A stretch of 64,000 bases of DNA from Paenibacillus sp. BSR1-1 (lineage in GTDB: Bacteria > Bacillota > Bacilli > Bacillales > Cytobacillaceae), in NCBI RefSeq assembly GCF_030403775.1, contig NZ_JAQMWQ010000004.1:186001-250000 (forward strand), in the 5' to 3' direction. The notes beneath the pieces were generated by a model. The model saw nothing but the letters and a program-made list of their open reading frames with translations. It did not search any database and had not been told where the DNA came from. Shown here in pieces: positions 59,612 through 64,000 of the stretch (its first letter is position 1; each line of letters opens with the position of its first letter). The position numbers and the translations under genes were made by a program.

Positions 59612-60382
59612 CTAATAAGGCGTTTCTACTTCTATCTTTAATAATTTGTATAGCTCTTTCGAAAGGTTCTCCAATGATTCTTCGACAATTTGCCGGCCAA
59701 TTTCCCAGCTGGCTTTTGTCGCATCACCGATACAGCCATTTTGTGTCATTTCTTCATAATAATAAAATCCTTGGATGGCATTACCCGGTCTAAGCTGCTT
59801 CCATCTTCCCTGCTCCTGAATATCCCCTTTTTCTAGTAACTCAGGCCGGACAAGCTCTGGAGCCAGATATAAGGCTTCAGAAACCTCTCGCTCACAGCTG
59901 TGGCCAAACAAATTGGAAGTAACAAAATTCTTTATCGATTGTTTAGCAGATGCTGTTGTTTTTGCATAATAAATTTCAACATCTAGTTCTTTAGTTAAGG
60001 TCATCGATGCCACATTTAGTGTAGATTGGTTGCCGCCGTGTGAATTTAATAATAAAACCTTCTCAATTCCATGATGTTTTAATGATGAGATCATATCATT
60101 TAAAATTGCTATTAAGGTATTGGGCTGCAAAGATATGGTTCCCGGAAAATTTAAGTGATGCTGGGATACACCCATATTTATGGTTGGAGTGACGATGCAA
60201 AAAGGAAACATTTTCTCTCCAAGCTTTTTAGCCATCCTTTCTGCTAAAACGGCATCACAGCTTTCTGCCATATGAGGACCATGCTGTTCATGGGCGCCGA
60301 TTGGAATAATGGCAAACTTCACGGTTTTTAATGCTTCTTTTACCTCGTTCCAGGTCATCCTGGTTAGGTCGTAACAATCCAT
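59612..60382 (-). CDS. Creatininase-family amidohydrolase
   Basis: 256 aa. Metal ligands of the family: PIGAHEQHGPHM (Glu and His), SCDAVLAERMA (Asp), LLLNSHGGNQSTL (His), and a HSCEREVSEALYL Glu near residue 165, a rearranged form of the HAGExETS motif. Hydrolyses a cyclic or linear amide, as creatininase or MftE do, so its substrate here is open. Bracketed by TTGTATACC boxes on both sides; gene order suggests it acts with the ferredoxin/oxidase module. Confidence 0.85.
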   Translation of the reverse strand: MDCYDLTRMTWNEVKEALKTVKFAIIPIGAHEQHGPHMAESCDAVLAERMAKKLGEKMFPFCIVTPTINMGVSQHHLNFPGTISLQPNTLIAILNDMISSLKHHGIEKVLLLNSHGGNQSTLNVASMTLTKELDVEIYYAKTTASAKQSIKNFVTSNLFGHSCEREVSEALYLAPELVRPELLEKGDIQEQGRWKQLRPGNAIQGFYYYEEMTQNGCIGDATKASWEIGRQIVEESLENLSKELYKLLKIEVETPY

Positions 60383-60414
60383 AATAAATCACCTGCAATT
60401 AGTTTTTTTGTATA

Positions 60415-60425
60415 TTGTATACCTA
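60415..60425. promoter_or_regulatory. TTGTATACCTA box before the creatininase gene (site d)
   Basis: 33 bases upstream of the creatininase start, in the gap after the second ferredoxin gene. Confidence 0.55.
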
Positions 60426-60442
60426 AAAAACGAAATAAAAAA

Positions 60443-60775
60443 TTATTTTACTTGGATAGCCGATTGTTTCTTCGGAACCGAAACCTCAATATTTTCTTGA
60501 GAGATTTCAATATCATGCTGAATCGTTAGCTGACAAGTCAACCTGTATCCTTCATTTACCTTATCTCCAAGCATTTTTTCTTCCTTCCAGTTCGGTGGCG
60601 CTAAGTCTTCTGCACCCTCGATCACAACGCACGTACATTTTGTACAGCGCCCCATTCCACAGCCGTATTTTAACTTTGGTAATTGGCGTGTGGCTGCAAG
60701 CACTACTAAGTTGGCATTCTCTTTCACTTCTTGTTCAACGGTTGTTCCATCAACATGGAGGATCACTTTTGGCAT
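60443..60775 (-). CDS. [2Fe-2S] ferredoxin, second copy
   Basis: 110 aa plant-type ferredoxin. Cluster motif YGCGMGRCTKCTC (C-x4-C-x2-C) and distal Cys in YRLTCQ. Related to ferredoxin 1 but with a different loop (GMGR against GGGI) and tail. ATG after AACGGGAAGGGGAAGTTTT. A degenerate GAAGTATACAA box at 60821 lies upstream. Confidence 0.88.
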   Translation of the reverse strand: MPKVILHVDGTTVEQEVKENANLVVLAATRQLPKLKYGCGMGRCTKCTCVVIEGAEDLAPPNWKEEKMLGDKVNEGYRLTCQLTIQHDIEISQENIEVSVPKKQSAIQVK

Positions 60776-60889
60776 AAAACTTCCCCTTCCCGTTTATTCT
60801 AAAAATTTTGACTCTTTTCTGAAGTATACAATCTTTTGATTTAAGAAGCAAACTAGTTTTTTAATTATTTTAATATTTAGAATATACTG

Positions 60890-60918
60890 TTGAATATTTT
60901 ATTAACTTCAGATAAAAT
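60890..60918 (+). promoter_or_regulatory. Sigma-A promoter of the 111-aa gene
   Basis: TTGAAT (60890-60895), 17-base spacer, TAAAAT (60913-60918); predicted start near 60925, seven bases before the TTGGTATACAA operator. Confidence 0.6.
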
Positions 60919-60931
60919 ACAAATAAGTAGT

Positions 60932-60942
60932 TTGGTATACAA
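60932..60942. promoter_or_regulatory. TTGGTATACAA operator, 111-aa gene (site e)
   Basis: Exact copy of the box, just downstream of the predicted transcription start, a repressor position. Confidence 0.68.
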
Positions 60943-60969
60943 TGTTCAATAAAAAAAGGAGTGTTCAAA

Positions 60970-61305
60970 TTGGGAAAATTTATTGTGCTAACGAATAAAG
61001 AATCCTTTCAAACAATTTTAGAAAATGATGGTCTAGAGCCAGTTGAAACGTATCACTTCTATTTCTTTAATCAATTACGGGCTAAATATACGATTGCGAA
61101 GGTTCTTGATGAAAGCGCTAAAATCCAATTATTTGAAAATTTTGAAGGAAAAGAATATGTCAATCATATCGCAGTAAAGTTTTTTGAGAGGTTTGAAACA
61201 ATCGAAGCGGCACGTGAGGAATTAAATGAGATCGTGAAAGCATCTGGAAACAGTGAGGATTCAGTTAATTCCAAGCTGATCAAATCCGATGAAGTAGCGG
61301 TATAA
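60970..61305 (+). CDS. Small protein of unknown function in the GntR regulon
   Basis: 111 aa from TTG 60970, eight bases after AAAGGAG (the GTG at 60961 lies on that site). Soluble, beta then helix: GKFIVLTNKESFQTILENDGLEPVETYHFYFFNQLRAKYTIAKV ... NHIAVKFFERFETIEAAREELNEIV. No cysteine. Family not recognised. The operator and promoter tie it to the oxidase/ferredoxin module, so it may be a subunit or a dedicated binding protein. Confidence 0.75.
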   Translation: MGKFIVLTNKESFQTILENDGLEPVETYHFYFFNQLRAKYTIAKVLDESAKIQLFENFEGKEYVNHIAVKFFERFETIEAAREELNEIVKASGNSEDSVNSKLIKSDEVAV

Positions 61306-61334
61306 ATTTCTGACATGACGCTTCATGTACAAGT

Positions 61335-61366
61335 CCGGAGAGAATATAACGTCTCTCCGGTTTTTA
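61335..61366 (+). terminator. Terminator of the 111-aa gene
   Basis: CCGGAGAG-AATATAACGT-CTCTCCGG followed by TTTTTATATT. Confidence 0.85.
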
Positions 61367-61382
61367 TATTATTAAAAAGCAG

Positions 61383-61411
61383 AAAAAAACCGCCGCAATA
61401 GAGCGACGGCT
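61383..61411 (-). terminator. Terminator of the 28-aa peptide gene
   Basis: Minus strand GCCGTCGC-TCTATT-GCGGCGGT (two wobble pairs) followed by TTTTTTT. Confidence 0.75.
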
Positions 61412-61424
61412 TTTCCATAATGCG

Positions 61425-61511
61425 TTAAAACTTAAGTATTTTTCTTAGTGAAGCTAATTTTTTCTCAGCTTTTTCAGCAGATTTTTTTGAGTTAAATAGA
61501 ATGTTTAACAT
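61425..61511 (-). CDS. 28-residue peptide, lysine-rich amphipathic helix
   Basis: Short frame starting MLNILFNSKKSAEKAEKK and ending ASLRKILKF, stop at 61425. Ribosome site AGGGGGAATTAAC directly before ATG 61511, own terminator after it, and a TTGTATACCAA operator upstream at 61584. The peptide is basic and could fold as one amphipathic helix. Such a complete transcription unit is hard to explain by chance. Function unknown. Confidence 0.65.
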   Translation of the reverse strand: MLNILFNSKKSAEKAEKKLASLRKILKF

Positions 61512-61583
61512 GTTAATTCCCCCTAATTTATATGTTATTTATTAATTTAATTTTATAATGCAGTGAAAAAAATTACAACAATA

Positions 61584-61594
61584 TTGTATACCAA
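61584..61594. promoter_or_regulatory. TTGTATACCAA operator (site f)
   Basis: Exact box, followed by ATACCAAAT. On the minus strand it sits at the -35 region of a possible TTGTTG-N17-TTATAA promoter for the 28-aa peptide. Confidence 0.6.
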
Positions 61595-61654
61595 ATACCA
61601 AATTTTTATTAAAATACGGCTGAATTGTGTCTATTTTAAACCTGCTTTCAACAT

Positions 61655-61665
61655 TTGGTATACCG
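61655..61665. promoter_or_regulatory. TTGGTATACCG box before the permease gene (site g)
   Basis: 23 bases before the permease ATG; ten of eleven bases as in the common box. Confidence 0.6.
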
Positions 61666-61687
61666 TATTTTGAGTAAGGGTGTTGAT

Positions 61688-63070
61688 ATGCTAAGATTTA
61701 TGTTTTTTTTAGTAATTTTATTATATTTACTCTCCGTGCTTTTCCCACAGCTGGATATTGGGGTTGTCTTATCCGTTTTAAGTCTTATCATCGTTCTTTG
61801 TACTCTATTCCAAGCAAAACGATTTGTTCAAATTTTAGGAAGTACCTTTTTAATCCTGGGATTGATCTTATTATGGACAAGCGGTGCCAGATGGCAGGAA
61901 TATATCCTATCCTTTGGTCCCATGCTCGACTTGCTGACGATGTTTACCTTAGTTCCAATCTTAGGAATCCCCATTAAACTTGGCGGTTACAGCGGCGGCA
62001 TTCAAACGATGATTCAAAAGAGGGTAAAAACATCCGGACAGCTTTATATGATTACTTCCGGTTTTTCTTACTTTTTTAGTATTTTTATGAATCTTGCAAC
62101 ATTGCCGATGACTTATTACTCGATCCGGCCATCTTTAGATGTCATACCAGTACAAAGTAAAGAACGGTTTATGAGCCGCGCGATTACCCGGGGGTTTGCC
62201 ATGCCGTTACTTTGGGCCCCTGTAACCCCCATTGTCGGGATTGTTATTACAATGACGGGAGTCAGCTGGGTTTCGATTCTTCCTTATGTGATTCCTCTTA
62301 GTATTGTAGGGATGGGAATGGATTGGTACCTGGGGGCGCGCAAATCAAAAGTAATGATCAAAACCCAGAAAGACCTCTCTGTCCATGAAACGGCTGCCGC
62401 CTTAGTGCCAAGGCAAATCGACCGTTCACGAAGGGTCTTTCAAATATTACTAGCAATCGTACTATTTAATCTCGTTATTTCATTAGTAGAAAAAAAGTTT
62501 AATTATCCCTTCTTAACACTCGTTTCATTAATGGTTATCCCCTTTTCCTTTACATGGTCTTTATGCTTAAAGCAAGGAAAAGAGTTTGGTGCCCATTTAT
62601 TAAAACATTTTCAATCGTTTTCAGTAGGTATGAAGGATCAATTCTTTATTTATTTATCAGCTGGCTTTTTTATCTCGACCATCAATGTTTCTCATACAAA
62701 TGAATGGTTGGACCGCTTGGTAATACAGTTTATTCATGTGGCGGGTGTAGAAATCTTTTTGATTTTGCTGCCACTGATTCCTTTAGGTTTTGCTTTTCTC
62801 GGACTACATCCAGCTGTGTCCCTTGCATTAATGACCGAAGGACTCAATCCTGCGGTAATCGGTATCTCACCGCATATATTAACCGTTGCCATGTTAGCGG
62901 GGGCGGTTTCATCCTTTCTTGTGGGACCGTATAATGCCACACTAGGGCTCATGTCCAACATTGTGAAGGAAAGTTCCTATAAGGTATCAAATTGGAATTT
63001 ATCCTTTGCCGGCCTTTATATCGGCTGTGTGATGGTGTACCTATTTGTCCTACAATTGTTCTTTTCTTAA
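61688..63070 (+). CDS. Multi-pass membrane protein, ion-transporter/permease-like
   Basis: 460 aa, ATG 61688 after GTAAGGGTGTTGAT (a longer frame to 61655 lacks a site and would overlap operator g). At least ten strongly hydrophobic segments across the length; a cytoplasmic basic loop around residues 200-235 (GARKSKVMIKTQKDLSVHETAAALVPRQIDRSRR). General build recalls the ion-transporter superfamily of dicarboxylate carriers, but no motif decides it. Operator g places it in the GntR regulon, where it could import the substrate. Confidence 0.8.
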   Translation: MLRFMFFLVILLYLLSVLFPQLDIGVVLSVLSLIIVLCTLFQAKRFVQILGSTFLILGLILLWTSGARWQEYILSFGPMLDLLTMFTLVPILGIPIKLGGYSGGIQTMIQKRVKTSGQLYMITSGFSYFFSIFMNLATLPMTYYSIRPSLDVIPVQSKERFMSRAITRGFAMPLLWAPVTPIVGIVITMTGVSWVSILPYVIPLSIVGMGMDWYLGARKSKVMIKTQKDLSVHETAAALVPRQIDRSRRVFQILLAIVLFNLVISLVEKKFNYPFLTLVSLMVIPFSFTWSLCLKQGKEFGAHLLKHFQSFSVGMKDQFFIYLSAGFFISTINVSHTNEWLDRLVIQFIHVAGVEIFLILLPLIPLGFAFLGLHPAVSLALMTEGLNPAVIGISPHILTVAMLAGAVSSFLVGPYNATLGLMSNIVKESSYKVSNWNLSFAGLYIGCVMVYLFVLQLFFS

Positions 63071-63233
63071 GGCTATTTTCGCATAAATTGTTGTTTTTCG
63101 TATAAGTTTATCAACCGTATAACTAGAAGCGTCGTGGCATCTTTTCGTAAGAGCATTTGCGAAAATTGCCCAGAAACTTAGTAAATGAATGTTATTAAGT
63201 TCCATAAGCAATAAAGTTTACGAAAAGAGCCTT
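63069..63233. mobile_element. MITE-like element with terminal inverted repeats
   Basis: AAGGCTATTTTCG (63069-63081) and CGAAAAGAGCCTT (63221-63233) pair at 12 of 13 positions. About 165 bases, no open frame, further TTTTCGTA/TACGAAAA inner repeats. It abuts the permease stop codon. No duplicated target site is clear. Confidence 0.5.
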
Positions 63234-63251
63234 TCCTAAATAATCAATAAT

Positions 63252-63292
63252 AAGAAAGGAGGAGTCAATCTAGATTGACTCCTCCTTTCTCT
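63252..63292 (-). terminator. Hairpin terminator that includes the 3' end of the last gene
   Basis: AGAAAGGAGGAGTCAATC-TAGA-TTGACTCCTCCTTTCT; the stop codon lies in the loop. No long T run, only TTATTATT after the stem on the minus strand. Confidence 0.55.
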
Positions 63293-63954
63293 GCCTGCAC
63301 CTCTTTTACAATATCCATTGCAAAATGGCCAAGATTTCCTTCACTATAACTACGCATAACTTCAGGGGCTAAGGAAGTTAAGGCCCGCTTAACATATTCA
63401 GGGGAAATGCCTCTATCTGAAAAATCCTTTTCAATTTCGATAGCAGCTTTAATAGCATAGTAGGTTGCAAGTTTATTGACCTCAGATAAACAATCCTCAC
63501 GATCCAATTTTACCTTCCCTAACGAATGATAAAGGTCCTCTATTTCCGGTGGTAATGGGGATTCTGTAATAAACAAGCCATTGCCATGTTCTAATAAATC
63601 TTTCCAATGCCCCATAAATTTCACTCCTTGAATGTTTAAGCTTGGAAAGTTTGATTTAATTTCGTTAGTTTGAAGGGCAGTTGCCATATTAATTATTGTG
63701 GTTGACCCTTTAATCCTTATGCTTGAAATAAAAGGAATAACCCTCAATGCAGGTAACGCTAATACTAGCACATCTAAATTACTTAATTCTTCCTTTGATA
63801 AACAATATCCATTTTGAAACTGCTGAACAAAATCTTCAGCCTTCTTTTTCACAGGGTGATAAATACCTATAGGACTACTGCTTCGATGCCAGTGCGCCAT
63901 CATTGCAGTCCCAAGTTTTCCAATCCCGACCAAACCTGCTTTCATGGGTTTCAT
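63265..63954 (-). CDS. NAD(P)-binding oxidoreductase, ProC/F420-type dinucleotide fold
   Basis: 229 aa. N-terminal nucleotide motif MKAGLVGIGKLGTAMMAHWHRSSSPIGIYHPVKK and later SNLDVLVLALPALRVIPFISS, TTIINMATALQT, SLGKVKLDREDCLSEVNKLATYYAIKAAIEIEKDF, in the order of pyrroline-5-carboxylate-reductase-like proteins. ATG 63954 after GAAGGAAGAAAGG, or 63945. The closing helices resemble those of ProC dimers. Substrate unknown. Complete, although close to the window edge. Confidence 0.8.
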   Translation of the reverse strand: MKPMKAGLVGIGKLGTAMMAHWHRSSSPIGIYHPVKKKAEDFVQQFQNGYCLSKEELSNLDVLVLALPALRVIPFISSIRIKGSTTIINMATALQTNEIKSNFPSLNIQGVKFMGHWKDLLEHGNGLFITESPLPPEIEDLYHSLGKVKLDREDCLSEVNKLATYYAIKAAIEIEKDFSDRGISPEYVKRALTSLAPEVMRSYSEGNLGHFAMDIVKEVQAEKGGVNLD

Positions 63955-64000
63955 CCTTTCTTCCTTCAATGCCTGCCATTCCATCCTCATTCTATTCACA

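Noticed and set aside
1..64000. tRNA, rRNA, riboswitch, CRISPR or phage genes
   Set aside because: None recognised on reading both strands; intergenic gaps show only promoters, operators, terminators and the repeats listed. Faint RNA motifs could be missed by eye.

Overview
The window reads as a chromosomal segment of a low-GC, Gram-positive, endospore-former-type Bacillota, most likely a Bacillaceae genus such as Bacillus sensu lato or Neobacillus. The reasons are strong AGGAGG-type ribosome sites, frequent TTG/GTG starts, sigma-A promoters, cre-like CcpA boxes, U-tailed intrinsic terminators, a SigL (sigma-54) activator, and Bacillus-type families (YngHB, the CxxH/CxxC family, LrgAB/CidAB, PutB-like proline dehydrogenase, a B. 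subtilis-type DeoR). No rRNA, tRNA, CRISPR array, phage or transposase gene was seen. The genus is inferred from gene content only.

Layout. 1-4.6 kb: leftward operon with a stand-alone biotinyl carrier (YngHB-like), an acyl-CoA ligase and a dipeptide/oligopeptide-type ABC importer; a GAF-PucR activator diverges from it (4760-6799). 6.9-10.1 kb: an acidic unknown protein, a UPF1-like helicase and a small XRE protein. 10.3-17.7 kb: a bacterial microcompartment (BMC) operon of the sugar-phosphate-utilising kind: DeoC, CoA-acylating aldehyde dehydrogenase, PduL, a triosephosphate isomerase that carries an encapsulation-type N-terminal helix, an RpiB-like protein with the catalytic Cys replaced by Asp, a flavoprotein-like unknown, two BMC-H and three BMC-P shell genes, led by a DeoR-type SorC-family regulator. 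The promoter, an inverted-repeat operator and a cre box can be read upstream. 18-27.4 kb: reductive pyrimidine catabolism (PreT, PreA, dihydropyrimidinase, beta-alanine-type aminotransferase, malonate-semialdehyde dehydrogenase, PucR regulator, two small unknowns); TTTACA-N3-TGTAAA palindromes recur at its control regions. 27.7-39.9 kb: mixed single genes (HemD-like, BtuF-like, metallophosphoesterase, MFS exporter with TetR, alpha-hydroxy-acid oxidase with thioesterase, LrgAB/CidAB, PepF). 39.9-48.1 kb: a NitT/TauT-type ABC importer, a class-III aminotransferase and an iron-type alcohol dehydrogenase behind a clear -24/-12 sigma-54 promoter and its activator, plus a sulfite-oxidase-family protein. 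48.2-53.7 kb: secreted 5'-nucleotidase, VanW lipoprotein, proline dehydrogenase and an FtsZ that lies outside any division cluster. 54-63 kb: a module with two [2Fe-2S] ferredoxins, a haem-oxygenase-like (TenA/PqqC-fold) putative metal oxidase, a creatininase-family amidohydrolase, an aldehyde dehydrogenase, an HbpS/GlcG protein, two chromate-transporter-family proteins, a 111-residue unknown, a 28-residue peptide and a 12-TM-type permease, with an FCD-type GntR regulator. A shared TTGGTATACAA-like palindrome stands before at least six of its transcription units.

How it fits together. The BMC and pyrimidine loci are adjacent and would together dispose of the sugar and the base of deoxyribonucleosides; the secreted 5'-nucleotidase further along could feed them. 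The 54-63 kb module is the best candidate for an undescribed catabolic system: its operator ties the genes together, the enzyme set suggests ferredoxin-fed oxidative cleavage followed by aldehyde oxidation, and I cannot name the substrate.
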